Of a stretch of DNA of 64,000 bases, positions 55,028 through 64,000 are shown in pieces; position 1 is the stretch's first letter; the number at the start of each line of letters is the position of its first letter. The notes below the pieces were generated by a model that was given only the letters and a program-made list of their open reading frames with translations, made no database searches and was not told the DNA's origin. Source of the DNA: Metasolibacillus meyeri (GTDB lineage: Bacteria; Bacillota; Bacilli; Bacillales_A; Planococcaceae); NCBI RefSeq assembly GCF_003049505.1, contig NZ_PYWN01000006.1, forward strand, positions 38,269-102,268, written 5' to 3'. The translations under genes were made by a program, and so were the position numbers.

Positions 55028-56416
55028 TCACTTCTGTAAGAAATTAATTGGATGCATATTAGTAACTGGATTTGTGAATTGTACAGATGGTTGTTGATAT
55101 GGAATTTGTCCATACACAGGTACGTAATTTGGGTAGCTCATATGATTAGTTGGATGACCTGTAAATTGGTATGGCATTTGCATTGGGTTACCATAAATAC
55201 TCTGTGGTTGAACAGCGTTTGTTTGCATAGGATTAAGCTGTTCAACCTGCAATGTCTCACTCAAATTTTGAATTGCACTATTTAAGATAAGTGACTTGAA
55301 ATATTGTAAATATTCGATGTTGTATAAAGCATTCGTATAATGTGTATCAATTGAATCAAAGATAGTTTTTAAATCTATTTTAAGGTTAAATTGGGATTCA
55401 ATTTCATAAGCAGTGAACAGTAACATTTCGAGAAGCATCTGCGCAACTTTAATTTCTTTAACTTGTTTATTGTATGTTTTGATATACAGACGTAAATTGC
55501 CTAATTCAAAATGCGAGTGTCCTAATACATGCCTAATTGCTTGTTCAGATACGCCCATTTCATACAATAGAGTAGATAATGTATAACGGAATCCATGAGG
55601 TGTAAACGCTAATTCTGATTCTTCGTCTTCTTCCCCTTCATATTCATTCAGCCAGCCAAGTTTTGTACAGAGTGTTTTAGTAATATAGTTCATTTGCTTG
55701 TTTGCAAGAGGTTTTCCGCGCAACCCGTATAAAAGACTATCATTTTTTTCTAAGTCCTGTGTATTTTCTTCTATTAATGCTAACAATTTCGGCGGAATTG
55801 GCACGATCAACTCTTTTACCTTATTATTAGGACGTTTATTATTTTTTTGTTTTGTTGTTTTAATTGACTTATTTTCTTTTAATTTAAATTCTAGTTGTGA
55901 TTTGTTGAAATTTACTGTTGATACTTTTAACTTGGTTAATGTTACACTTCTAAAACCCGTAAACATTGCTACTAAAGTTGGTAAAAGGATCGGTGTCCCC
56001 TCCGCCTCTAATTGTTGAGCTGCTTTAAATACTTCATACAGTTCCTGTATATCTAATTCACGAGAGTGTGATGCTTGATTATCGTTATTATTAATAGTAA
56101 TAATGGCAAATTCATTTGAATTCACAGTGCCTAATTTATTTAAAAAGTTAAACAGACTTGCCATTGTAGCGATTTTTTGCTTAATTGACTTCTCAGAAAA
56201 AATTTCGTATAAATAGTTCTCCCATTGCTTAATAAAACCGTAATCAATATTTTCAATAATAGGTTCTAGCTCGTTAGAAATCATATATTCCTCTACACTT
56301 TCTACTGTCTTACGATAACTCTTCTTTGTTGAATCAGCCCATTTCATTGAGTGATTGTCTTCCCAAAATTCGTATGCTTCGATCAGTGTATTTTTTGAGT
56401 GCAATTTGTCTCCCAT
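55028..56416 (-). CDS. Tyrosine recombinase with low-complexity C-terminal tail
   Basis: A 462-residue recombinase. An arm-type N-terminal domain (about 15-110) is followed by the catalytic domain: arginine in MFTGFRSVTLTKLK, HGFRYTLSTLLYEMG, LGHSHFELGNLRLYIKTY with tyrosine. After it come about 90 residues of helix and then a Pro/Gln/Asn/Met/Tyr-rich tail (from about residue 395) that is unusual for this family. ATG 56416 follows AGGAGG. Convergent with the Xer-like gene. Confidence 0.87.
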   Translation of the reverse strand: MGDKLHSKNTLIEAYEFWEDNHSMKWADSTKKSYRKTVESVEEYMISNELEPIIENIDYGFIKQWENYLYEIFSEKSIKQKIATMASLFNFLNKLGTVNSNEFAIITINNNDNQASHSRELDIQELYEVFKAAQQLEAEGTPILLPTLVAMFTGFRSVTLTKLKVSTVNFNKSQLEFKLKENKSIKTTKQKNNKRPNNKVKELIVPIPPKLLALIEENTQDLEKNDSLLYGLRGKPLANKQMNYITKTLCTKLGWLNEYEGEEDEESELAFTPHGFRYTLSTLLYEMGVSEQAIRHVLGHSHFELGNLRLYIKTYNKQVKEIKVAQMLLEMLLFTAYEIESQFNLKIDLKTIFDSIDTHYTNALYNIEYLQYFKSLILNSAIQNLSETLQVEQLNPMQTNAVQPQSIYGNPMQMPYQFTGHPTNHMSYPNYVPVYGQIPYQQPSVQFTNPVTNMHPINFLQK

Positions 56417-56435
56417 TGTTATTCCTCCTAAAACA

Positions 56436-56498
56436 GAAAACCCCACGTTTAATAAACCGCTAGTAATTGTATACTAACGACCTATGACGTGGGGTTTT
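56436..56498. repeat. Long inverted repeat before the second recombinase
   Basis: GAAAACCCCACGT (56436-56448) and ACGTGGGGTTTTC (56486-56498) form a perfect 13-bp stem with a 37-base loop. It lies 20 bases upstream of the recombinase start, just in front of its AGGAGG. It could be a leader hairpin, an attenuator, a + strand terminator or a recombination site. Confidence 0.7.
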
Positions 56499-56659
56499 CC
56501 CTTTTTTATATGATATTGTATTATATAGCAATATATTAAATTATTGGAGTTGGTATGTCAACTAGATAAAACATTTTCTTTGTAAATAAATTATATGAAT
56601 ATTTAGTTAAATTTGAACTTGCCTAAACTCCATTCCTTTTACCTTCAACTGATTGAATA

Positions 56660-56697
56660 AATACAGAAATGCCGTCTCTCCGACATTTCTGTATTTG
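56660..56697. terminator. Stem-loop, likely terminator
   Basis: AAATACAGAAATG pairs with CATTTCTGTATTT (13 bp) around 12 bases. Confidence 0.75.
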
Positions 56698-56728
56698 CCT
56701 AACTATACTAACTCTTTCGGTAGATCCT

Positions 56729-56930
56729 TTACATGTGAAAAACCTTAAAATTAAATTCGCTATGCTCGAGATCTTCTAGTTGTGCTACTTGGCGAATTAA
56801 TGTTTCCGCCATAATCCGTGTAGTTTGCATTGCTGCTCGCGGTGAAACAAAAATGAGCCTTTCAATTTCTTGTGTAAGTTCCTAATATTGGATTAATTTC
56901 AGTGAAAATTCCTTGTAACTTTTGCGACAT
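56729..56930 (-). pseudogene. Frameshifted DUF4145-domain fragment
   Basis: From ATG 56930 (behind GGGAG) the frame encodes MSQKLQGIFTEINPIL and then stops. After a frameshift near 56880 it continues as LTQEIERLIFVSPRAAMQTTRIMAETLIRQVAQLE to a stop at 56729. This pattern matches the N-terminal DUF4145 domain found in type I restriction subunits and related helicases. It is a remnant of a larger defence-type gene lying in the island. Confidence 0.7.
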
Positions 56931-57002
56931 GATAACTCCCTACCTTTAGCAATTAATGGTTCTTGCAAGAATACTTAGACACTTAATCACTTCAAAACAA
57001 AA

Positions 57003-57028
57003 GCGTATCAGTCTGAAACATGATACGC
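57003..57028 (-). terminator. Terminator of the helicase-YdbC operon
   Basis: GCGTATCA (57003-57010) pairs with TGATACGC (57021-57028); on the - strand it is followed by TTTTGTTTT. Confidence 0.8.
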
Positions 57029-57038
57029 CATCAACTAT

Positions 57039-57254
57039 TTATAATCGATTAATGAGACTCTTTAATGCCTCAAACTCTTCTTTTGACAATGTAACACCTT
57101 TTCCCATCTTCTCACGGTTAGGCGCCCATTCGCGAATGTCATACTTAGGTGCATTGCCATTCCAACTTATAAGGTTCAATTCTTTCTTCCAGCCTTTAGC
57201 TGATTCAGAAAGTAAGCCAATATGCTCTATTACCTCGTATTTAATTTCTGCCAA
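57039..57254 (-). CDS. YdbC/PC4-type single-stranded DNA-binding protein
   Basis: A 71-residue protein with the YdbC pattern: IKYEVIEHIGLLSES, KGWKKELNLISWNG, KYDIREWAP and KGVTLSKEEFEAL. Lactococcal YdbC has the PC4 coactivator fold and binds single-stranded DNA or RNA. TTG start five bases after the stop codon of the helicase gene, so it belongs to that operon and may work with the helicase. Confidence 0.85.
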   Translation of the reverse strand: MAEIKYEVIEHIGLLSESAKGWKKELNLISWNGNAPKYDIREWAPNREKMGKGVTLSKEEFEALKSLINRL

Positions 57255-57259
57255 AGTTC

Positions 57260-60200
57260 TTACACCCCCACTAATTGTTCCATTTGTAGTGTTTCAATTA
57301 TTTTTCCTTCTTGTAATACGTAAATATAAACTGAACCATTTAATTCTTTATAATCCTCTACTATCATCTGCTCATCTAATGCTTTTAATGATGGAGTTAC
57401 TAAAATAAAGCGCGTGTTGCCATCCGCTTCTTCACTTGTGAAATCGACTAGTCCATATGCTTTCTTTTCTCGAATATTTAATCGCCCATTTTCATATTCA
57501 TATTGCTTTACAACGTCGATATAATCAGTTGGTATTATGCGTGCAGCATTACTAACTGGTTGAACATGTAATTGTGCAACCAATTTAATTGATTGTAATT
57601 GGATACTACGTTCACGTTCGATATCCTCTAACCGCTCTTTACTGCGCTCTTCTAGGTCCTCAATTTGCGTGTATGTCTGATTGATTAAAGCACTATTTTT
57701 ATTGTTTAGGTTATCTTCTAAATAGTTTGTTAGACGTTCCTGTAATACGTGCATTTGATCATCGAATGAGCGACGTAAATAAGTGCTTTTACGATTTAGA
57801 TAGTCATCCCGCTTCATTTGAACGGATTGTAGCACTTTTTTAGCCTGAATAATCGACTCTCGTTTAAATGACTGATCTTCGTTCGCTTCACTATTTACAT
57901 ATGTTAATGGCTGTTGGAATAAAAGATAAGGATCGATTTGTATAAATTCCCCCGTTTCTCTTTTAGCAAGTAACATCAGTTCCTGCTCTAATTCACGACT
58001 ATTTCCATCGACTACGCTTATACGACTCAATTCAATAATTAATGGCTCACTGACAGTTGCTTTTACATGACAAACAGGTAAGGCAACCTGCTGCAACTCC
58101 TGACTTGCTAGTTCCATCGCTAGCTTCTTAATAGGGTGATCATTAGGCAATAGTAATACATCTTCCGTTTGTTTGGATTCACTTAATGAAAATCTTAACG
58201 ATTCATCTGTTCGTAATGCATATTTCTTTCTCTTGATTAATTCACGGATGTTTTTAGGGAAACGATCAATTCGAACTGTTTTGTAATCATTTGAGAAATT
58301 CAATTTAATTCGAGTCGTTTCAAATTGCTTTACGGCAAACTCTCCATATACGCGCGGTGGCATACTATTAATCGAAATTTCTTGATAGGCCCTTCTTGCT
58401 CCAGGTAAATCAAAACTAGAATCATCTAACCGCTCTTGTTTCGCAATTTCTAATAAGCGTTTATGTTCATCAGATAATGTTTTCTCCATGGTTGCCACAA
58501 GCTCATCGAGATTTTCACGGCCACTAATGGCACGTTCCATTAAATTAGCCAAATCGATATTATTTTCTTCGAGTACCTCACCGATAAAGTCATATACCTG
58601 GTCTTGTCCTAAATCTTCACGCATTTGATCCATTTTTGTTAATAAACGAATAAGGACGTCACCTTCTCGTGTATTGCTCGCAACTAGATTGAAAATAAAT
58701 ACTTCATTCTTTTGCCCAATACGGTGTATACGGCCCATACGCTGCTCTAAACGATTCGGATTCCAGGGGATGTCATAGTTTATCATTTGGTTACAGAATT
58801 GAAGGTTAATAGATTCTCCACCTGCATCTGTTGCCAGCATAATTTGCACATCATTGCGGAACTTTTCCACCTGTTCACGGCGTTGATCCATCGAGAAATT
58901 ACCAACGATCTTTGTAACTTCAGGTACGTGATTTAACAGTTTCCGTTCAAGATAGTACAACGTGTCCTTCGACTCTGTAAAAATTAATATTTTCTCGCCT
59001 TTAGAAATTAATCCATCTTCACCAAAAAGCGTATTTTCAAGTTCAGCATACTTAATCTCAATATCTTGGTAAACCAATCTTTCTGCCTTTTGAACTAAAT
59101 CACTTAATACAGAGATTTCCAAGCGAAGTTCTTCAATATCAATGACATCTGTTTCCCCTTCAATTAGTGCTTCTACTTCCTCTTGTTCATCAATTGAAAG
59201 TTCATCATATTCAAAAGGTTCCACCGTTTTAACTGTTGATAATTCTGATTCTAGTAATTCTTCTAATTTTTCTTTTCGCCGTTTTAATGATAAATAAATG
59301 GCCTCTATGGACGAACTTAAACGACGCTGTAAAATCATCATTGCAAATGCGACATTTGGTTTGTTGTTTTGCTTCGCTCTATTAAAATGCTCCCGCGCAT
59401 ATGCTGTTACTTCTTCATAGAGCTGTTGTTCTTTATCGCTTAAGTCAAATGCTATTGTTTTCGTTGTGCGTTTTGGAAATAATGGAGTGCCATCAAAGTT
59501 TTTCATCGTTTCTTTTAAACGACGAATCACAAACGGATTACTCTTTTCATAAATAGATTCCCCAGTATTTAATCGTGAAAAAATATCATGATCGACTAAG
59601 CTCATCAAATGACGGAAGTTTTCTTTATCGCCTTTATGGGGTGTAGCAGTTAACAACAAGCAATGCTCCGTATGGCGAAGTAACCCTTCTCCAAGCTGAT
59701 AAATCTTCGTTCGACTAATTTTTCGTTTCTTTACACCATGCGTATAGGCAGCCATTTTATGTGCCTCATCGACAATGACTAAATCAAAATTAGCCTTCAT
59801 TATGTAAGCTTTAATCTCTTCTCTAGCAGCCCAATAAAGTGATGCAATAATCTTGTCATGTGTTTCAAAAGGATTCACTTCGCTCGAACTATTTAATAGG
59901 CTACGGTTAACAATCGTAAAATCTTCCCCGAATTTATCTTTTAATTCCTCTTGCCACTGTTTTAACACTAATGGAGGTACTAAAATCAAAACTCGCTCTG
60001 CCGCTTGTCTAGCCATTAATTCACGAATGAGCATCCCTGACATTATCGTCTTACCAGCCCCTGGATCATCAGCAAGTAAATAGCGAACTTGTGGAGACTG
60101 TAGCATTCGACTGTAAACAGCCTCAATTTGGTGTGGAAGCGGAATGATCTTTTTATTACCACGCGCACGGGATTGAGAGTACTTCTCTTCGGTTTTTAAA

Positions 60201-60433
60201 ATGTAGTATTGAAGATAATGTTGTAGCCGCTCGGGATTAAATGTACTTTCTTCTTCTTTAATGTTTTCTAGCTGACTAAGTTGCACTTTATCTAAATACT
60301 GCTCATAATACTTATTTGTTTTACGTCCAATCGATTCTACTAGATATAGGTCTTCATCAATTTCTTCAAAGTGCTTAATTTCTACTATCTCTGGCCAGAA
60401 TGAGCCTTTTATAATTTCTCCAACTTTGAGCAT
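57260..60433 (-). CDS. SNF2/RapA-type helicase of the BREX island
   Basis: A 1057-residue superfamily 2 helicase. The first lobe has PLPHQIEAVYSRML, ADDPGAGKTIM (Walker A), VDEAHK (motif II) and LLTATPHKGD; the second lobe has ATDAGGESINLQF and NRLEQRMGRIHRIGQ, followed by a long C-terminal helical region (about 620-1057). Domain order resembles the helicases named BrxHII in type 3 and 5 BREX and DrmD in DISARM. ATG 60433 follows GAGGAAT. Separated from pglZ by a terminator and so transcribed separately. Confidence 0.88.
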   Translation of the reverse strand: MLKVGEIIKGSFWPEIVEIKHFEEIDEDLYLVESIGRKTNKYYEQYLDKVQLSQLENIKEEESTFNPERLQHYLQYYILKTEEKYSQSRARGNKKIIPLPHQIEAVYSRMLQSPQVRYLLADDPGAGKTIMSGMLIRELMARQAAERVLILVPPLVLKQWQEELKDKFGEDFTIVNRSLLNSSSEVNPFETHDKIIASLYWAAREEIKAYIMKANFDLVIVDEAHKMAAYTHGVKKRKISRTKIYQLGEGLLRHTEHCLLLTATPHKGDKENFRHLMSLVDHDIFSRLNTGESIYEKSNPFVIRRLKETMKNFDGTPLFPKRTTKTIAFDLSDKEQQLYEEVTAYAREHFNRAKQNNKPNVAFAMMILQRRLSSSIEAIYLSLKRRKEKLEELLESELSTVKTVEPFEYDELSIDEQEEVEALIEGETDVIDIEELRLEISVLSDLVQKAERLVYQDIEIKYAELENTLFGEDGLISKGEKILIFTESKDTLYYLERKLLNHVPEVTKIVGNFSMDQRREQVEKFRNDVQIMLATDAGGESINLQFCNQMINYDIPWNPNRLEQRMGRIHRIGQKNEVFIFNLVASNTREGDVLIRLLTKMDQMREDLGQDQVYDFIGEVLEENNIDLANLMERAISGRENLDELVATMEKTLSDEHKRLLEIAKQERLDDSSFDLPGARRAYQEISINSMPPRVYGEFAVKQFETTRIKLNFSNDYKTVRIDRFPKNIRELIKRKKYALRTDESLRFSLSESKQTEDVLLLPNDHPIKKLAMELASQELQQVALPVCHVKATVSEPLIIELSRISVVDGNSRELEQELMLLAKRETGEFIQIDPYLLFQQPLTYVNSEANEDQSFKRESIIQAKKVLQSVQMKRDDYLNRKSTYLRRSFDDQMHVLQERLTNYLEDNLNNKNSALINQTYTQIEDLEERSKERLEDIERERSIQLQSIKLVAQLHVQPVSNAARIIPTDYIDVVKQYEYENGRLNIREKKAYGLVDFTSEEADGNTRFILVTPSLKALDEQMIVEDYKELNGSVYIYVLQEGKIIETLQMEQLVGV

Positions 60434-60571
60434 AAGTAAATTCCTCACATCCGTTAAATTCTTATAGTTAAAGTATAGAACAACCCGAATCATTTGTTAA
60501 TGAATAGTTCCATTGCAAAGGATAACATATATCAATAAAATGAGCGTTTGTGTTCTAATCCAACTAAAAGA

Positions 60572-60602
60572 AGCCCTGAAGATTAGATTTTCAGGGCTTC
60601 CT
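60572..60602 (-). terminator. Terminator of pglZ
   Basis: AAGCCCTGAA pairs with TTCAGGGCTT; the T-run is on the - strand. Confidence 0.85.
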
Positions 60603-60604
60603 TA

Positions 60605-63109
60605 CTAATACAGTGCATTATACATATGAATAGTAAATTCCGCTTCACTATAAGGGGTTACTTTACTACCCTCAACTGTTGCCATTTTTAGCGTACATTT
60701 TTGACCTGCTTTATAATATTGCTCAGTTAAATCAAATACAAGTTTTGCAGTACGTTCATGGTTTTGTCCTTGCATAGCAAACGTATAATCAATTTCATTC
60801 GAAATACGTTCTCCTTCTAAGTAGAATGCAAATCGAATAGTATGTGCCATAAATTCTGTTGAAATGCTTTGATCCTGGTACATCGGCACTTCAATACGGA
60901 AGTTTTTAATGACACGTGATGGCATTGCTACGCTAATTTCTACTGGTGTCGCTTGTGATGTACGGCGATAATCAATTAACGGTGTAATGGCCTCCTGTGG
61001 TGTTGCACCGCCATGTATAAATTGTAACCCACCACCACCAACAAAACGGTTGACTCCTTTGGCAATAGCCTTCTCTGCACCTTGTAACGTCGTAAAGGTT
61101 TCTGGTACAGCTATTGCCCCATCACCAATCACTAGGTTTTCACCAATGATAAATCGACGGTTACTATCCAATTTCTCACCGTCAACACTTGCTATTTTCT
61201 CCGCATTTTCAACTTTCGAATTTTGATATAAGAAGCCATGATCAGCCGTAATGAAAATCCGCTTCGCCTGCCACCTAGAAAGCATGTCAACAAGTTTCTC
61301 TAAATCATCTAATGCCCGTGCTACTGCTGCATATGTTTCACGCTCTGATTTAACAGAATCACCCGTAGCATCAATCACGTCGTGGTATATATACACTAAA
61401 CGTTTACCCTTTAACTGCTCATCCGCTGTAGCACGTGACCAAGATGAAATTTCATCAAAGCGAACAGCGATCGATTCTGGTTCAGATTTTTGTAGAATCT
61501 TAATTCGATTCGTTAAACCATTTGTCGGCTCACCATCTGCTATTACTGTACCTTTTGTGTCAATCGTTAATGTTTTATGAGGTAAAAGTGAAGCCATTCC
61601 GAGCTGTGTATAGGTTGGCATATTGGCAACGAGTGGACTAATTGTAGCACTACCATTTGCCCGTGCGTCTAATCGTTCACGTAACTCGGCACCCGCTTCA
61701 AAACGTAATGCATCTGAAATGATGACAAACACACGTGTTGACTCCTTTTGCATTATTGGCTCAACATTATCTCTATAGAAAGCAGCCTGTTTTGGAAGCT
61801 TACCTAGTTCAGCTTGTTCTAACGTATAATTGGTCTCTTCCGCAACTTTTGATAGATACTTATTTTCATACCAGTTTGTTAACTTTTCAGCTAACTCATC
61901 TAATACTTCTTTATTTTCAAGTTGCTTATAACCTACTATAAAACGGCGATAGGCCTGATCTATCAAATATAAGCTACTTGCATACTGCACATATAACGGA
62001 ATACGCGTATCATATTGCTTTAACAACGTTTTATACATTGTTAAATCGACTGCATGTACTAATACTGTTAACATACTATGAATACGTTTGTTACGATTTG
62101 CCCAATGCAAGTTTAAGCGATTTTGTAAAATTTCTTTCCATTCTTCTAAATTAGCCGTATGGTGCAGTAGCTCTGTCACCAGCTTTTCAATTAATAACAC
62201 ATCAATAACAGGAAACGTAGAAATGTCAGCATAATGCTCAATTGGACGGTCATTTAATAGTTTAACAATTGAAAACTTCCCTTCAATTTCATTCATATAC
62301 TGCTCTAACACTTCACGGTCTTTTGTTTGTAGCCAATCATCTATAAATAACGCGCTTGCATTAGCACGGGTCGTTTCATACTTCTTCTGCAACGTGACAT
62401 CTTCAAACTGCGCATAACGCTGGAAGTGGGCATATAAAATATGCTCCATTAAATGCTGTAACGTATATTCCTCTATATGGACACCGAAATATTGTCCTAA
62501 TAAAACCAAAAGTTGCTCTTTACTAAAGCGTTTTACAATTGATTTATAAAGCTCGTTTGTATCCTCTTGTAAGCCAGCCATTAATAGATTTTGCGCAATT
62601 TTATCCATATCCGCAATTTGCGCCCCAGTTAATACAGCTAACATTGCATATTCAAACTCGCGCTCACTTGCTTGCGACTTTAAGACTTTTTTAAGCTTTT
62701 CTTTACGCTCCGCACTTTTAAAAAACTCAGGGTACTTTTGTATCATGTCACGTAGCAATGTATCACTCACTTGTAGTTGCTCTGCAAATAAAGCCGTTGT
62801 ATCTGCTTTAAATTCTGTACCGTACAGCTCCATATCAAGCAAATAATTTTTCTCCTTTTCAGGCTTCGCAAAATTTGCGTACAGTAAAAACGAATCGTCC
62901 CTTTTTTCTGTTTCAATTTCAATTTTTAATGAGAAGAAATTATTACGCGTCAAAGCTCGTACATGAACTGGCTGATCTGCTAGTTCTTCTTTTAGCGATT
63001 CTACAGTATGCTCCCCTTGCTCGTCATACCAAAAAACAACCGTACGAGGCTTGTTCTTTTTATGTAACTCATCTTCTATGCGTTCTTTCAGTAATTGTAG
63101 TACGTTCAA
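60605..63109 (-). CDS. pglZ: BREX phosphatase-like protein PglZ (type A)
   Basis: An 834-residue protein of the PglZ family, core component of BREX phage defence. N-terminal part (FWYDEQGEHTVESL, near 27-41) and a helical middle precede the alkaline-phosphatase-like domain: VFVIISDALRFEAGAELRERL (metal-site Asp), YIYHDVIDATGD and FITADHGFLYQ. Start TTG 63109, seven bases after AGAGGAG. The neighbour on the upstream side is pglX. Its domain pattern fits the type 1 (A) class. Confidence 0.92.
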   Translation of the reverse strand: MNVLQLLKERIEDELHKKNKPRTVVFWYDEQGEHTVESLKEELADQPVHVRALTRNNFFSLKIEIETEKRDDSFLLYANFAKPEKEKNYLLDMELYGTEFKADTTALFAEQLQVSDTLLRDMIQKYPEFFKSAERKEKLKKVLKSQASEREFEYAMLAVLTGAQIADMDKIAQNLLMAGLQEDTNELYKSIVKRFSKEQLLVLLGQYFGVHIEEYTLQHLMEHILYAHFQRYAQFEDVTLQKKYETTRANASALFIDDWLQTKDREVLEQYMNEIEGKFSIVKLLNDRPIEHYADISTFPVIDVLLIEKLVTELLHHTANLEEWKEILQNRLNLHWANRNKRIHSMLTVLVHAVDLTMYKTLLKQYDTRIPLYVQYASSLYLIDQAYRRFIVGYKQLENKEVLDELAEKLTNWYENKYLSKVAEETNYTLEQAELGKLPKQAAFYRDNVEPIMQKESTRVFVIISDALRFEAGAELRERLDARANGSATISPLVANMPTYTQLGMASLLPHKTLTIDTKGTVIADGEPTNGLTNRIKILQKSEPESIAVRFDEISSWSRATADEQLKGKRLVYIYHDVIDATGDSVKSERETYAAVARALDDLEKLVDMLSRWQAKRIFITADHGFLYQNSKVENAEKIASVDGEKLDSNRRFIIGENLVIGDGAIAVPETFTTLQGAEKAIAKGVNRFVGGGGLQFIHGGATPQEAITPLIDYRRTSQATPVEISVAMPSRVIKNFRIEVPMYQDQSISTEFMAHTIRFAFYLEGERISNEIDYTFAMQGQNHERTAKLVFDLTEQYYKAGQKCTLKMATVEGSKVTPYSEAEFTIHMYNALY

Positions 63110-63250
63110 CGTTAAGCTCCTCTCTAAAATTATTTATAACGCAACACTGTTATAAAAAATCGTTTATATTATTCAGAATAACAATGTAAGCATCTTCTAT
63201 CCTCACTACTTTAACAAAAGCTAAGGTGTTTTTATTTTATGATAATAAAA

Positions 63251-63283
63251 CATTCGTCACACTATAAAATAGTATAACGAATG
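63251..63283 (-). terminator. Stem-loop after pglX
   Basis: CATTCGT and ACGAATG enclose ACTAT/ATAGT; the - strand continues with TTTTATT. It would separate pglX from pglZ transcription, although read-through is possible. Confidence 0.65.
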
Positions 63284-63298
63284 TTTCATGCTCAGTAA

Positions 63299-64000
63299 CT
63301 ATTTAATCTTTGCTAAAACGCCTTTTCCACCACGATAAAACTTCTCGTAATTCACTTTCACGCCATCATCTAAATCAATTTCAATTTCCTCTGCTGCAAT
63401 GGCGGCTAAACGTTTATCAAACTCTCGAAGCTCGTCGATTTTCTTCTCAAATGCTACTTTCTCCGCAGTTAACTTTTTCTTTTCAGTTGCACTTAAATTC
63501 GGATTTACTAAACGATTTTCTAAGTCAGCAATTTCTTGCTGATACTTTGCTTGGATTTCCTGTAAATGCTCGAAGCGGATTGTTGCCATTGTGTCAGGTT
63601 GATAACGATGCATGTATATAAGTGTACGCAGCCCTTTTTGTTTACCAGAGTCTACCAACCAATATATAGGGCGTTTTTGATACATTTTACAATGATCTGT
63701 AAAAAATTCATTTATGAAATAACGACGTAATCTAGTTTCAGCATCTTCTCCTTTTTTTATTTCAAGTGCTTCAGCAAGCCATTGAATATTTTCATCAACT
63801 GTGTTTGGTGAAAAGACACTACCAAGGAATTGACGTAAGTTTAAAATAAGATCATCATCGAAATACATTTTATCGGTTAAACGTATTAGGCCTGATTTAT
63901 TAATTCTTTGATTAAGAGGATTAATTTTCATTTGTACGCCATTTTTATTTAAGTAATCATTTTCTAAATTATATCGCCCTGTAAGGATACCTATAAAATA
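63299..64000 (-). CDS. pglX: BREX methyltransferase PglX, 3' part
   Basis: The C-terminal 233 residues of PglX, the adenine methyltransferase of BREX. The frame is open to the window edge: it enters as YFIGILTGRYNLEND, matching the LxGRYSL segment of PglX, so ATG 63931 is internal. Then FGSVF-type residues, RRYFINEFFTDHCKMYQKRPIYW, YMHRYQPDTMATIR and a coiled coil ending in the conserved acidic/basic DDGVKVNYEKFYRGGKGVLAKI. The catalytic half lies beyond base 64000. Confidence 0.92.
   Translation of the reverse strand, partial: YFIGILTGRYNLENDYLNKNGVQMKINPLNQRINKSGLIRLTDKMYFDDDLILNLRQFLGSVFSPNTVDENIQWLAEALEIKKGEDAETRLRRYFINEFFTDHCKMYQKRPIYWLVDSGKQKGLRTLIYMHRYQPDTMATIRFEHLQEIQAKYQQEIADLENRLVNPNLSATEKKKLTAEKVAFEKKIDELREFDKRLAAIAAEEIEIDLDDGVKVNYEKFYRGGKGVLAKIK

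Noticed and set aside
63299..63931. Treating 63931 as the start of a separate 210-residue gene
   Set aside because: The frame is open through to base 64000 and the upstream residues match PglX, so the ATG is internal.

Overview
The window looks like a piece of chromosome from a low-GC, spore-former-type Firmicute of the Lysinibacillus/Solibacillus/Ureibacillus group (Planococcaceae/Caryophanaceae). This rests on an SLH-domain surface nucleotidase, Bacillus-type FosB, YqhV, YugN, YneR and YxcD-like proteins, a T-box before argS, a SAM-I riboswitch before metA, and parE-parC beside plsY and a yneR-type gene as in Bacillus. No tRNA, rRNA or CRISPR array was recognised.

Layout. 0-24 kb: surface and housekeeping genes (SLH 5'-nucleotidase, chemoreceptor, T-box/argS plus a phosphoesterase, a MerR regulator with a CorC-type Mg efflux protein, a FabF-like ketosynthase opposite an HTH regulator, YugN, an esterase, an M15 peptidase). 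From 20 to 24 kb there is decayed DNA: a partial degenerate copy of the thioesterase gene, a dead amidase gene and intergenic repeats. 24-31 kb: a two-gene operon of a 1240-residue SF1 helicase with a long coiled coil and an acidic partner, then fosB and a flavin monooxygenase. 31-45 kb: SAM-riboswitch/metA, plsY, parE-parC, transporters and an IS3 remnant. 45-50 kb: two tandem copies of a DUF485 + acetate-type Na+/solute symporter operon. 50.6 kb: a cysteine-depleted ribosomal protein L33 gene under an almost perfect Zur box. 51-53.6 kb: a histidine phosphatase, a C39-like protein and a SpoIID-like protein.

At 53845-53872 lies a 28-bp sequence that matches my recollection of the B. subtilis dif site at 26 of 28 positions, so this is probably the replication terminus. 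Most large genes to its left run on + and most to its right on -, which fits. Directly after it come a Xer-like recombinase, a second recombinase with an odd Pro/Gln/Asn/Met-rich tail, a frameshifted DUF4145 remnant, a YdbC/PC4-type single-stranded DNA binder, a SNF2-type helicase, pglZ and the 3' part of pglX. That is the 3' end of a BREX-type phage defence locus placed next to dif. The gene expected last in type 1 BREX (brxL) is absent at this end, where the helicase and YdbC pair sits instead. The rest of the system lies beyond base 64000.

Other notable points: a hairpin between the Shine-Dalgarno sequence and the start codon of the CorC gene; a dispersed family of 21-bp tandem repeats (three clear copies); a structured repeat present twice with matched changes in its stem; and an uncatalogued 57-residue basic protein gene at 45032-45205.
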